Assembly: GCA_964345925.1 (NCBI GenBank)
Contig: CAYFSP010000004.1
Coordinates: 1-64,000 of the forward strand
Origin: Miniphocaeibacter sp964345925
GTDB lineage: Bacteria > Bacillota > Clostridia > Tissierellales > Peptoniphilaceae
Length of the DNA: 64,000 nucleotides
Direction: 5' to 3'
Shown here: positions 46,469-55,925 of the stretch, piece by piece
How positions within the stretch are numbered: position 1 is the first letter of the stretch
Layout: the number at the start of each line of letters is the position of its first letter
Program-made: the position numbers and the translations under genes
Notes under the pieces: generated by a model
Seen by the model: the letters and a program-made list of their open reading frames with translations, nothing else
The model's database searches: none
Told to the model about the DNA's origin: nothing

Positions 46469-47857
46469 CTACTTCCCATTATCCATTTTTTCTTTTTTAC
46501 TTACCCAACCAGGAATATTTTTCTGTTTCCCCCTAGCTATGGATAGTTCACCTTCATTAACATCCTTTGTAATTGTAGAGCCTGCTGCAACAAATCCCTT
46601 CTTTGCAATTTTCACAGGAGCTACTATATTGGCATTACTTCCAATAAAAGCATTATCTTCCACTATGGACTTATATTTTTTCTTTCCATCATAGTTTACA
46701 AATATTACTCCACAGCCTACATTTATATCCTTGCCTAATTCTGCATCACCAATATATGTTAAATGACCTGCCTTTGTTCCCTTGCCTATTTTTGCATTTT
46801 TAACTTCTACAAAATTACCTATATGAACATTTTCCTCTAAATATGCTTTTGGTCTTAAATGAGCATATGGTCCTATATCAGTTCCTGATTTTACAGTACT
46901 ACTTTCCACAGTAGAAGATTTTATTACAACATTATCATCTATTATGGAATCGTCTATTAGAGTATCTCCATATATTAAACAGTCTTCACCAATTATGGTA
47001 TTACCCGTTATTCTAACACCTGATCTAATTTCAGTATCCTTACCAATCTTTACAGAATCCTCTATGAAAATATTACTAGGGTTTTCCATAATAACACCGT
47101 TTGTCATATGGTATTCGTTGATTCTCTTTCTAAGTACCTCTTCTGCAATAGAAAGTTGTAATTTAGAATTAATTCCATAGACTTCCTCAACATCGTCTAT
47201 TAGAAAGGTTGAAATTTTTTCACCTTTTGACTGTATTATTTCAAATATATCAGTTAAATACATTTCCCCTTGAAGATTATCTTGATCAAGTTCTTTAATA
47301 CTATTCTTTAAAGCATCACCATTTATAACTATAAATCCAGAGTTGAACTCTTTTATTTTCAATTCCTCTTCATTACAGTCCTTATGTTCAACTATTTTTA
47401 ATAGATTGCCTAAATCATCTTTTATAATTCTTCCATATCCTGTTGGATCTTCTATATTAGCAGTTAAAACCGTTGCAATATTATTATTTTCATTATGGTA
47501 ATCCATAAAGGATTTTAAAGTATTTCCCTTTACTAAAGGTGTATCCCCTGTTAATATTAAAACCTTATCTTCATTTGATACTTCATCTAATGCAAGGCTA
47601 ACGGCATATCCTGTTCCATAAGGATATTCCTTACCAATTTTTTGTTCTTTTATAATTATATTCTTATTAGATAGTAATTCTTCTAAATCGCTTCTATTTT
47701 TTCCACCTATTATTATTTTCTTTTCAACATTTACATTGTCACTAGCTTCTATTACATAATTTATCATAGGCTTGTTCAATAATTTATGTAGAACTTTGGA
47801 ATTTTTAGACTTCATTCTAGTTCCTTCACCAGCGGCAAGTATTATACAAATATTCAT
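46469..47857 (-). CDS. glmU: Bifunctional GlcNAc-1-P uridyltransferase/acetyltransferase GlmU
   Basis: A 462-residue enzyme making UDP-GlcNAc for wall synthesis. The N-terminal nucleotidyltransferase has LAAGEGTRMKSK and TGDTPLV; the C-terminal left-handed beta helix has DSVKIGKDTEIRSGVRITG, HLRPKAYLEENVHIGNFVE and the catalytic HLTYIGDAELG region. It is the first gene of glmU-pth-mfd-prsA; an upstream spoVG, usual in spore formers, is absent, and murC lies divergently. Confidence 0.96.
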   Translation of the reverse strand: MNICIILAAGEGTRMKSKNSKVLHKLLNKPMINYVIEASDNVNVEKKIIIGGKNRSDLEELLSNKNIIIKEQKIGKEYPYGTGYAVSLALDEVSNEDKVLILTGDTPLVKGNTLKSFMDYHNENNNIATVLTANIEDPTGYGRIIKDDLGNLLKIVEHKDCNEEELKIKEFNSGFIVINGDALKNSIKELDQDNLQGEMYLTDIFEIIQSKGEKISTFLIDDVEEVYGINSKLQLSIAEEVLRKRINEYHMTNGVIMENPSNIFIEDSVKIGKDTEIRSGVRITGNTIIGEDCLIYGDTLIDDSIIDDNVVIKSSTVESSTVKSGTDIGPYAHLRPKAYLEENVHIGNFVEVKNAKIGKGTKAGHLTYIGDAELGKDINVGCGVIFVNYDGKKKYKSIVEDNAFIGSNANIVAPVKIAKKGFVAAGSTITKDVNEGELSIARGKQKNIPGWVSKKEKMDNGK

Positions 47858-47989
47858 TTAATTCCTCCAAATATTAAGGTTACACTACTATATTATATTA
47901 AATACTGCTTTAAAGTCTATCTTTTTATATGGCTAATCTTTAAGTAATGTACTATGCGTGATATAATACTAATGTTTAGGAGGAGTTTT

Positions 47990-49378
47990 ATGTTTAATTT
48001 TAACTTACACGATAAAAATGTAAAGAAAATTCACTTCATTGGTATTGGTGGAGTAAGTATGAGTGGTATAGCCGAACTATTGAAATTTCATGATTTTGAA
48101 ATATCAGGTTCCGATAGAGATGACTCAGATACATTAGACCATTTAAGAAGTTTAGGTATAAAGATATATGTTGGACAGAAAAAAGAAAATATTGATAAAC
48201 CTGATTTAATAATATATACAGATGCAATTTTAGATGATAACGAGGAATTAATCGCTGCAAAAAACAGTGGTGCACCTTGTGTTACAAGGGGAGTTTTTCT
48301 TGGTGCTTTAATGAGAAATTATAAATACTCCATAGGTGTTTCAGGTTCACATGGTAAGTCTTCAACTACAAGTATGATTTCAAAAATATTGGTGAATTCA
48401 AAAGTGGATCCTAATATATTACTTGGAGGAAAGCTTGATGAAATAGATGGTAATGTTCATGTTGGAAAAAGTGACTACCTTCTTACTGAAGCTTGTGAAT
48501 TTAAAGCCAATATTTTAAATTATTATCCTTCAATGGCTATAATACTAAATATTGATGAGGATCATTTGGACTTTTACAAGGATATTAACCATATTGTAAG
48601 CACCTTCATAGGCTATATGAAGAATTTATCAGAGGATTCTAAAGCGTTGATAAATATTGATGATACCAACTGTCTTCCGTTACTAGACCATATAAAGGGA
48701 GAAATATTGTCTTTTGGTGTGGAAAACAAAGATGCGGTTTACAATATTACAGATGTTGAATTTGACGAAGTAGGTCATCCTAGTTTCAATATAACAAGTA
48801 GTAGGAATAATTTTGGGACAGAGCATTTTTCATTGAATATTATAGGTCGTTACAATATATATAATGCCTCAGCTGCAATAATTGCTTCATTTGAATCAGG
48901 AATCGATATTGAAACCATTAGAACTAGTATGTTTGAATACAAAAATCTACACAGAAGAATGGAAGTTATTGGAAATTATAAAGATGCAACGATAATGACT
49001 GATTATGGACATCATCCTGTTGAGATAAAAGCTACATTATCAGCATTGGCAGAACATAAAAAAGGAAAATTAATATGTGTTTTCCAACCTCATACCTATA
49101 GTAGAACAAAACATCTATTAGATGATTTTTCAAATTCATTTTATGATAGTGATGAGGTAATAGTAACAGAAATTTTTGCTGCAAGGGAAAATTTTGATCC
49201 TACTATACATTCCGTAGACTTAGTTGAAAAACTTCGAGCAAATGGAGTCAATGCAATTTATTTAAAAACATTTGATGAAGCAAAGGAATATGTTCAGAAG
49301 GAAGTTCATGAAAAAGATGTTGTACTTACTACTGGGTGTGGAAATCCTGACGTTTTAGCAAAAATGATAGTGGAGTGA
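47990..49378 (+). CDS. murC: UDP-N-acetylmuramate--L-alanine ligase
   Basis: A 462-residue Mur ligase adding L-Ala to UDP-MurNAc. I start it at 47990, after TAGGAGGAG; upstream in-frame codons are in the leader. It shows HFIGIGGVSMSGIAELL, the ATP loop GVSGSHGKSSTTSM, NIDEDHLDFYKD, the ADP-ribose motif TDYGHHPVEIKAT and FQPHTYSRTKHL. A TATAAT box lies at about 47961-47966. It is followed after 6 nt by the aldolase gene. Confidence 0.96.
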   Translation: MFNFNLHDKNVKKIHFIGIGGVSMSGIAELLKFHDFEISGSDRDDSDTLDHLRSLGIKIYVGQKKENIDKPDLIIYTDAILDDNEELIAAKNSGAPCVTRGVFLGALMRNYKYSIGVSGSHGKSSTTSMISKILVNSKVDPNILLGGKLDEIDGNVHVGKSDYLLTEACEFKANILNYYPSMAIILNIDEDHLDFYKDINHIVSTFIGYMKNLSEDSKALINIDDTNCLPLLDHIKGEILSFGVENKDAVYNITDVEFDEVGHPSFNITSSRNNFGTEHFSLNIIGRYNIYNASAAIIASFESGIDIETIRTSMFEYKNLHRRMEVIGNYKDATIMTDYGHHPVEIKATLSALAEHKKGKLICVFQPHTYSRTKHLLDDFSNSFYDSDEVIVTEIFAARENFDPTIHSVDLVEKLRANGVNAIYLKTFDEAKEYVQKEVHEKDVVLTTGCGNPDVLAKMIVE

Positions 49379-49384
49379 TAATTA

Positions 49385-50413
49385 ATGATATATTTAAACT
49401 GTGATTACTCAGATGGAGTACATCCAAATATATTGGATAAACTTTATGAGACAAATGACTCCTTAACGGGAGTATATGGATTTGATTCCCATAGTGAGTT
49501 TGCCAAACAACAAATAAGAGATTTATGTAATAACCAAGATATAGATATATATTTTATATCTGGAGGTACACAAACAAATATAATAGCTATATCCGCTACC
49601 TTAAAGCATTTTCAAGGAGCTATTTCTGCTGAAACAGGACATATTAACACACATGAATGTGGTGCTGTTGAAAATAGCGGGTACAAAATACTGACATTAC
49701 CTAGTCATGATGGAAAAATCGTTCCTGAAGATATAAAATTCATGATTAAAGCTCACCATGTTCAAGGTATGGCAAAAATACATGATGTACAACCTAAACT
49801 TGTATATATTTCCAATTCAACAGAATATGGAACAATATATACTAAAAAGGAAATGGAAGCATTGTACAATGTATGTCAAGAGGAAAAACTTTATCTATAT
49901 ATGGATGGAGCAAGGTTAGGATATGCTTTAGCGGCAGAAAACAACGATATGGACTTGGAATTTATAGCAAGTCATTGTGATATGTTCTACATAGGTGGAA
50001 CAAAGCTAGGCGCAATGTACGGCGAAGCATTAGTAGTTGTAAATCCAGATATAAAAGTAGACTTTCAATATAATCTAAAATTAAGAGGTGCTTTACTTGC
50101 AAAGGGTAGATTTATGGGTATACAGTTCTCAGAATTGTTTAGAGATAATCTATATTTTAACTTAGCAAAAAACGCAAACTATCTATCCACTAAACTTAGA
50201 AAAGCATTGGTTGAAAAAGGGTATAAGCTTACAGTTAATTCACCTACAAATTTAACATTTGTAGTAATGGACGAATATAAATTAAAGGAATTATCAGAGG
50301 ATTTTGCCTTTGAAATAATGTCACAATACGACAATAACAACAAGGTTGTAAGAATTGCAACGGGTTGGAATACAAAAGAAGAGCATATTGATGCTTTAAT
50401 AGAGAGATTATAA
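49385..50413 (+). CDS. ltaE: Low-specificity L-threonine aldolase
   Basis: A 342-residue PLP enzyme splitting threonine or allo-threonine into glycine and acetaldehyde. It has HINTHECGAVENSGYKI, the PLP-interacting MDGARLGYAL and the Schiff-base Lys in YIGGTKLGAMYGEA. It sits 6 nt after murC, probably co-transcribed. Confidence 0.9.
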   Translation: MIYLNCDYSDGVHPNILDKLYETNDSLTGVYGFDSHSEFAKQQIRDLCNNQDIDIYFISGGTQTNIIAISATLKHFQGAISAETGHINTHECGAVENSGYKILTLPSHDGKIVPEDIKFMIKAHHVQGMAKIHDVQPKLVYISNSTEYGTIYTKKEMEALYNVCQEEKLYLYMDGARLGYALAAENNDMDLEFIASHCDMFYIGGTKLGAMYGEALVVVNPDIKVDFQYNLKLRGALLAKGRFMGIQFSELFRDNLYFNLAKNANYLSTKLRKALVEKGYKLTVNSPTNLTFVVMDEYKLKELSEDFAFEIMSQYDNNNKVVRIATGWNTKEEHIDALIERL

Positions 50414-50417
50414 AAAA

Positions 50418-50448
50418 TTAAAAGCTCACCTACTAGGTGAGCTTTTAA
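50418..50448. terminator. Bidirectional terminator after threonine aldolase
   Basis: A near-perfect palindrome of TTAAAAGCTCACCTA and its complement, with a T-rich 3' end on both strands. It includes the stop codon of the convergent 50445 gene. Confidence 0.9.
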
Positions 50449-50732
50449 AATGCATAGTTTTTTAATTCTTCACTATTTAAATATCTTGAATAAATATCAG
50501 CAAAATTATCTTCAATGGATATATTATCTACTTCGTAATAATCGATGATTGAAACTAATTCAAATATTTTGCTATCTTCATTTCCTTCATTTAAATTTTC
50601 AATATAGGAATTTACCTTATCCTTAATTTCATCAATTGAATTCAATTTTACAATAACTACTGATTCTTCAAAAATTTCTGTAGAATCTAGAGAATATTTT
50701 AATAGTAATTTGACACTAATAATTTTTTCCAT
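50445..50732 (-). CDS. DUF4288-like small protein
   Basis: A 95-residue acidic protein without signal or membrane segment. ISVKLLLKYSLDSTEIFEES and VVIVKLNSIDEIKDKV resemble DUF4288 family proteins. It has a good ribosome site (AAGGAG). The upstream region carries a 16-bp perfect palindrome. Function unknown; the family call is tentative. Confidence 0.6.
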   Translation of the reverse strand: MEKIISVKLLLKYSLDSTEIFEESVVIVKLNSIDEIKDKVNSYIENLNEGNEDSKIFELVSIIDYYEVDNISIEDNFADIYSRYLNSEELKNYAF

Positions 50733-50763
50733 TCTTAACTCCTTTGCTTTTCAAGAAGTTATT

Positions 50764-50779
50764 ATATAACATGTTATAT
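50764..50779. promoter_or_regulatory. Perfect 16-bp palindrome, candidate operator
   Basis: ATATAACATGTTATAT, 32 nt upstream of the DUF4288-like start, in an otherwise featureless region. It may bind a dimeric regulator; its AT-richness makes chance possible. Confidence 0.35.
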
Positions 50780-51080
50780 GATTTGTGAATAGCATTTTGA
50801 AAATAATTTCCTTATATTCAATAAATGTATTGTATATTTTATAAAAAGATTAAAATATCATGTGTTAAAGCCTTTATTTTAATTTTCCAATAATTTTATT
50901 ATATTCTAATTACTACTAAATGTTTTAATGAATATCCTACTTCTTTTTCTATTCTTTAACCCTTTCATTATACTAATATCGTACAATAAAGTTTGTATAA
51001 TACATTAACGATAATATATTTTCAATAATCCCTTATTTATAGTAGAATATATTGTAATTAATTATTTTAAAGGAGTTTTT
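50780..51080. other. Non-coding stretch before flavin-binding genes
   Basis: AT-rich sequence without a convincing open frame, RNA gene or terminator. A TATAAT hexamer near 50995 and AAGGAG before the next ATG are the only signals I can point to. Confidence 0.5.
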
Positions 51081-51548
51081 ATGATACGTAAGGATAGAGA
51101 GATTACAGGCATTAAAAATATATTTGAAATCGTTAAAAACAGTAAGGTTATCACTTTAGCTTTCAATAGTGATAATTCTCCATACTTAGTACCATTAAAT
51201 TATGGATGTAAGCTAGAAGATGATAAAATATATTTATATATTCATGGTGCAAAAACAGGTACTAAGTATGATTTTCTATTTAATGGTGCTACTACATCCT
51301 TTGAAATCCATAGTGAGCATGAATTAATAGGAATGGATGATAAATGTTCCCTGTCCATGACTTATGATTCCGTAATTGGAAGAGGAATATTAAAGGAATT
51401 AACTAAGAAAGAAGATCTTATTAATGCTTTGGACTCCATAGTTTCACAGTATATAAAAATTGATGGAGATTATTCTGATAAAGTCCTATCCAGTGCTAGA
51501 ATTTTTGAAATAGAAGTTACAGATATTACTGGTAAATCACAAAAATAA
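51081..51548 (+). CDS. Flavin-binding pyridoxamine-5'-phosphate-oxidase-like protein (NimA-type)
   Basis: A 155-residue protein of the split-barrel FMN-binding fold. MIRKDREITGIKNIFEIVKN, VPLNYGCKLEDDKIYLYIHGAKTG and SVIGRGILKEL (parts of the NimA/PNPOx-like family) are visible. Such proteins include 5-nitroimidazole reductases, but most have no known substrate. A near-identical fold is encoded by the next gene, 12 nt away. Confidence 0.82.
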   Translation: MIRKDREITGIKNIFEIVKNSKVITLAFNSDNSPYLVPLNYGCKLEDDKIYLYIHGAKTGTKYDFLFNGATTSFEIHSEHELIGMDDKCSLSMTYDSVIGRGILKELTKKEDLINALDSIVSQYIKIDGDYSDKVLSSARIFEIEVTDITGKSQK

Positions 51549-51560
51549 AGGAGTGATCTT

Positions 51561-52031
51561 TTGAGAAAAGCTGATAGAGAGGTTTTTGGTATTGAAAACT
51601 TCTATAATATTGCAATGCAAGGTGATGTTTTAATAATGGCCTTTAGCAATGGAGACTATCCTTATATTCTTCCTGTTAATTACGGCTGTGAAGTAATAGA
51701 CAACGAATTATATTTTTATTTTCACGGTGCTACTGAGGGAAGTAAGTATAATTTTATTTACGATAATGCAAAAGTTTCTTTTGAAATTGATTGTAATCAC
51801 GAATTAATTGTAAAGAAGGATAAAGGTTACTGTTCTATGAGTTACAGCTCTATAATTGGCAAAGGAGTTCTTGAAGAATTAAAAGACTATGATGAAATTT
51901 ATCATGCGCTGGATAATCTTGTTAACCATTACCATAAGGATGATGATTTTAAATTCAATCCTGCTGCCATTAGTAGAACTAGAACTTTTAAATTAAAGGC
52001 AATAGATATTACTGGTAAAGCTAAAATTTAA
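51561..52031 (+). CDS. Second flavin-binding PNPOx-like protein, tandem paralog
   Basis: A 156-residue paralog of the preceding gene: RKADREVFGIENFYNIAMQGD, LPVNYGCEVIDNELYFYFHG and SSIIGKGVLEEL align over the full length. It begins with TTG (51561) after AAAGGAG. Tandem duplication with clear divergence suggests two substrates or a heterodimer; neither is shown. Confidence 0.82.
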   Translation: MRKADREVFGIENFYNIAMQGDVLIMAFSNGDYPYILPVNYGCEVIDNELYFYFHGATEGSKYNFIYDNAKVSFEIDCNHELIVKKDKGYCSMSYSSIIGKGVLEELKDYDEIYHALDNLVNHYHKDDDFKFNPAAISRTRTFKLKAIDITGKAKI

Positions 52032-52056
52032 CACCAGTAACAGTAAAGAGGTTTAT

Positions 52057-53592
52057 ATGAAGAAATTTTTTAAGTTTATAACCAGTAGAATGTTTTTTAT
52101 TGGTTTTGTATTTATTTTACAATTGCTTTTAGTATATGAAGCCTATGTATTATTTAGTGATGAATTCATATGGTTTTATATACTAAATATTATTTTAGGA
52201 CTCGTACTAGTTGTGCATATTATTAACAACGATACAAATCCTGCCTATAAGATTGCCTGGATAGTTCCTATTTTGACCTTTCCACTATTTGGTTCCATAA
52301 TCTATCTATTTTTTGCACAGAATAGATTTGTTTCAAATATTAGAATGTCCATGGCAACAACAACTTCATCTTTTCATTACTTAATGTCAACTCATGAAAA
52401 TACACTAGAGGAAATAACTGATGATGATGCATATATTCAAAGTAGATATTTAGAAAGATATGCTAGCTGTCCAGTATATAGAAATACAAATTCCAAATAT
52501 TACCCAACAGGTGAATTATTTTTTGAAGATTTGCTGAAGGATTTAAAATCGGCTAAAGATTTTATTTTTTTAGAATTTTTCATTATTGAAGAAGGATATA
52601 TGTGGAATACAATTTTGGATATTCTTGTGGAAAAAGTTAAAGAAGGCGTTGACGTAAGGTTAATATATGACGATTTTGGATGTATTTCTAAATTGCCTAG
52701 AAATTATGATAAGTACTTGATTTCCCTAGGTATAAAATGTCATGTTTTCAACCCTATTAAATTTATTGTAATGCCTAAACACAACAATAGAGATCATAGA
52801 AAGATAGTAGTAATAGATGGAGATATAGGATACACTGGCGGAATGAATTTAGCCGACGAATATATTAACAAGGTTGAACGCTTTGGTCATTGGAAAGATA
52901 GTGCAGTACGATTATATGGACAATCCGTTTGGAGTTTGACAGTTATATTTCTGTCCATGTGGAATTCCATAGATGATGAATTTGTGGATTTTGAGTCCAG
53001 ATTATATAAACTGAACTCTGAAGAGAAAATTGAAAATGAAGATTCTGGATTCGTTCAACCATTTTCAGACTCTCCTCTTGATTCCGATCCTATAGGTGAA
53101 AACACCTACTTAAATATTATAAATAGAGCTAAAGAATATATATATATTACAACTCCTTACTTAATACTTTCAAATGAAATGTTATCAGCTTTAAAAAATG
53201 CTGCTAAAGGTGGAGTAGATGTTAGAATAATTACGCCTCATATTCCAGATAAGAAAATGGCTTTTCTAGTCACTACTAGTTTTTATGAGGACTTAATATC
53301 ATCAGGCGTTAAGATATATGAATATACCCCAGGGTTTATACATGCAAAAAACTTTATCTCCGATGATAAATTTGCTGTTGTTGGAACTATCAATGTAGAT
53401 TTCAGAAGTTTATATCTACATTTTGAAGATGCAGTTTGGTTTTATAACTCACCTATTATTGCAGATATAAAGAAGGATTTCAATGAAACCTTTGAAGTTT
53501 CCGAAAGGAAAACATTAAGTGAAGTGAAAAATTCCTTTATTTTAGTAAAATTGCTGCGCTCTATTGCTAGAGTTTTTGCACCATTAATGTAA
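52057..53592 (+). CDS. cls: Cardiolipin synthase
   Basis: A 511-residue membrane enzyme joining two phosphatidylglycerols. Two N-terminal membrane helices (about 10-30 and 37-55, then the conserved NPAYKIAWIVPILTFPLFG) precede two PLD catalytic motifs: HNNRDHRKIVVIDGDIGYTG and HAKNFISDDKFAVVGTINVD. Both HxKxxxxD motifs are intact. It lies in a plus-strand run with the flavin-binding genes. Confidence 0.93.
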   Translation: MKKFFKFITSRMFFIGFVFILQLLLVYEAYVLFSDEFIWFYILNIILGLVLVVHIINNDTNPAYKIAWIVPILTFPLFGSIIYLFFAQNRFVSNIRMSMATTTSSFHYLMSTHENTLEEITDDDAYIQSRYLERYASCPVYRNTNSKYYPTGELFFEDLLKDLKSAKDFIFLEFFIIEEGYMWNTILDILVEKVKEGVDVRLIYDDFGCISKLPRNYDKYLISLGIKCHVFNPIKFIVMPKHNNRDHRKIVVIDGDIGYTGGMNLADEYINKVERFGHWKDSAVRLYGQSVWSLTVIFLSMWNSIDDEFVDFESRLYKLNSEEKIENEDSGFVQPFSDSPLDSDPIGENTYLNIINRAKEYIYITTPYLILSNEMLSALKNAAKGGVDVRIITPHIPDKKMAFLVTTSFYEDLISSGVKIYEYTPGFIHAKNFISDDKFAVVGTINVDFRSLYLHFEDAVWFYNSPIIADIKKDFNETFEVSERKTLSEVKNSFILVKLLRSIARVFAPLM

Positions 53593-53603
53593 GAGGGGTA
53601 ATT

Positions 53604-54341
53604 ATGAAAGAAAGATATAATTATATTGACTTCATTAGAGGTTTTGCCATAATAAATATGATATTATTTCATCTTTTTTATGATTTAGTATATATTTTTG
53701 GTGAAAATTTACCTTTTTTTGAAAGCCGAGGAGCATCTATTTGGCAAAATTTAATAGCCATGACATTTATTATTACATCAGGCATTTCATATAATTTTGG
53801 CAAGAAGAACTCTAGAAAGATAATACTTTTATTTATTTGTGCTGGAATGCTTTCAGCTACTACAATTATAATAATGCCTGATGAATTTGTAGCCTTTGGA
53901 GTAATCCATTTCTTTGCTTTTGCTACATTACTTTTATCAATTTTTGATGGAATATTAAAAAAAATCAACCCTTTTGTAGGTATAGTAATATTTATTTTAT
54001 TATTTATATCTACAAGATTTATAACGGATGGATATATTTACTTATTAAGTTCAAAATATTACTTACCAGAAAACTTTTATGGCTTTGGTTTCTTATTTTG
54101 GCTCGGTTTTCCAAATAGCAATTTTATGTCATCTGATTATTTTCCAGTTATTCCATGGATATTTCTATTTATAGTAGGATATTATATAGGAAGAATTATA
54201 ATAAAGAAGAAACCGGTAATGAAGAAAAAAAGTCTTAATCCTATTAACTTTATTGGAAGACATAGCTTATTGCTCTACATGATTCATCAACCAATAATAT
54301 ATATAGTATTATCATTAATATACAAAACTAAACTATTTTAA
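53604..54341 (+). CDS. DUF1624 membrane protein (heparan-glucosaminide acetyltransferase-like)
   Basis: A 245-residue membrane protein with about seven helices. YIDFIRGFAIINMILFHLFY at the N-terminus (with the His of FHLFYD) and HSLLLYMIHQPIIY at the C-terminus are typical of DUF1624/acyltransferase-3-like proteins, which may transfer acetyl groups across the membrane. It is 11 nt after cls and its stop overlaps the next start (TAATG). Confidence 0.8.
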   Translation: MKERYNYIDFIRGFAIINMILFHLFYDLVYIFGENLPFFESRGASIWQNLIAMTFIITSGISYNFGKKNSRKIILLFICAGMLSATTIIIMPDEFVAFGVIHFFAFATLLLSIFDGILKKINPFVGIVIFILLFISTRFITDGYIYLLSSKYYLPENFYGFGFLFWLGFPNSNFMSSDYFPVIPWIFLFIVGYYIGRIIIKKKPVMKKKSLNPINFIGRHSLLLYMIHQPIIYIVLSLIYKTKLF

Positions 54342-55378
54342 TGAAAGGAAGAATATTGAAAACTATAGAAAAGAAAAAAATTGTAACCTTAGGTGAAATA
54401 ATGTTGCGCTTATCAACTCCTAATTACTAAAAATTCAACCAAGCAACTAATTATGATGCAGTGTTCGGTGGCGGTGAAGCCAATGTTGCAGTATCCCTTG
54501 CAAATTATGACAACAGGGTACAGCATGTTACAAAATTACCCGATAACGAACTTGGGCAGGCGGCAATTGACTCATTAAACAAGTACCGTGTACATACTAA
54601 CTATATTGCAAGAGGTGGAAAGCGAATAGGAATTTACTTTTTGGAAAAGGGTTTTTCCTACAGACCTTCAAAAATAATTTATGACAGAGAAAATTCTTCT
54701 TTGGCAACAGCAACTGTAGAGGATTTTGATTTTGATGAAATTTTCGACAGAGCTGAATGGTTTCATATTTCTGGAATTACTCCAGCCCTTAGTAATAGCT
54801 GTGAAGAGATTACATTGAAGGCGTTACAAAAAGCCAAAGAAAAAGGAATTACCGTTTCTATGGACGTAAACTACAGAGCAAGCCTTTGGGATTTAGAAAC
54901 TGCAAGAAAGACCATTTCCAATTTAATGCAATATGTAGATGTTTGTTTTGATGGAGATTGGCCACTTGGATTTAGAGAAACTTCTCCTTTAGATATATCC
55001 TTTGAAGATGAGCTTAAATTATATGAGGAAGCATTTAAAAAAATGTCTAAAGTATATGGGTGTAAATACTTCTTTAGCTCCCTTAGAAAATTAACTTCTT
55101 CTTCCAATTTCTATTCAGCTTGTGGTTATAACGGAAAGGAATTCTACAGTAGTAAGGTATATGATGTAGATATAATCGACAGAGTTGGCTCTGGAGATTC
55201 CTTTGTAGCCGGAACTATAAATGGACTTGTTAAGGAAAGAGGATTTAAAGAATCTTTAGACTTTGGAGTTGCGGCTTCCGTTTTAAAACATACTATACAA
55301 GGTGATGTTAATCTGGTAAAGGAAGAAGATGTTTTCAGTTTATTACAAAGTGGTGGAAATACTAGAATACAAAGGTGA
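54341..55378 (+). pseudogene. kdgK: 2-keto-3-deoxygluconate kinase, nonsense codon near the N-terminus
   Basis: A PfkB-family kinase. From the ATG at 54341 (or TTG at 54356, with better spacing from GGAAG) it reads IVTLGEIMLRLSTPNY, then TAA at 54428-54430, then KFNQATNYDAVFGGGEANVAVSL in the same frame to 55378. The GGGEANVA, VSMDVNYRASLW and VGSGDSFVAGTI motifs and the length are those of KdgK. A single C-to-T change (CAA to TAA) explains the stop. A GTG at 54461 could restart translation but would lose the first strand of the fold. Confidence 0.82.
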
Positions 55379-55382
55379 TTAT

Positions 55383-55843
55383 ATGAAGATAAAAAAGCAG
55401 TTTTAAAAGATATAAACTCTATAGAAAGATTATATAAAATTCTGTTTAAAGATATATCAAAAATACAAAGCTACTATTTTAAAGAGGATAATCAAAATAT
55501 AGATTTTATAAAATCTATAATTGAATCCGATAAAGATGATATTTTATTAGCAGTGGAAGATGACGAAATACTAGGATTTATCCTTGTATTGGAATCTACG
55601 ACTCCTGATTATAACTGTTTAGTTCCTCATAGATTTGCATATATAACAGATCTTATCGTAAATCCAGCACATCGTGGAAAATGTATTGGTAAAGCTTTAA
55701 TGAAGTCTGTAACAAATTGGTCATTGGAGAAAGGTCTGGACTATATTGAACTAAATGTATTAAGTGAAAATGAAAATGCCATTAAATTATATGAATCACT
55801 AGGTTATAAAGAAGATAGTAAAACTATGAGAATAAGGCTATAG
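55383..55843 (+). pseudogene. GNAT-family N-acetyltransferase, frameshift in a poly-A tract
   Basis: The first ATG (55383, after AAAGGTGAT) reads MKIKKQF and stops. Adding one A to the A6 tract (55391-55396) gives MKIKKAVLKDINSIERLYK, in frame with the full acetyltransferase (153 residues). Its acetyl-CoA motif is ITDLIVNPAHRGKCIGKALM and the fold ends with YESLGYKED. Unrepaired, only a GTG at 55553 gives a 96-residue C-terminal piece. The substrate is unknown; it directly follows kdgK. Confidence 0.72.
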
Positions 55844-55896
55844 AATTATATTATAATTAAATAACTAAATTTTATAATAAAGGACATAAAATCATA

Positions 55897-55923
55897 AAAC
55901 CAGGATAAATTATCCTGATTTTA
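55897..55923. terminator. Bidirectional terminator
   Basis: Stem of AAAACCAGGATAA with TTATCCTGATTTT (one mismatch), between the convergent GNAT genes. Confidence 0.8.
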
Positions 55924-55925
55924 CT

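Noticed and set aside
50780..51080. A riboswitch or small RNA in the gap before the flavin-binding genes
   Set aside because: I looked for a conserved aptamer core or strong hairpin with a T-run and found none; the region is only AT-rich.
55553..55843. A genuine 96-residue acetyltransferase starting at GTG
   Set aside because: It would lack the first strands and helices of the GNAT fold, which are present in frame upstream; there is no ribosome site before the GTG.
54341..55843. A mobile element around the kdgK/GNAT lesions
   Set aside because: No transposase, inverted repeats or target duplication were seen; the lesions are single-base changes.
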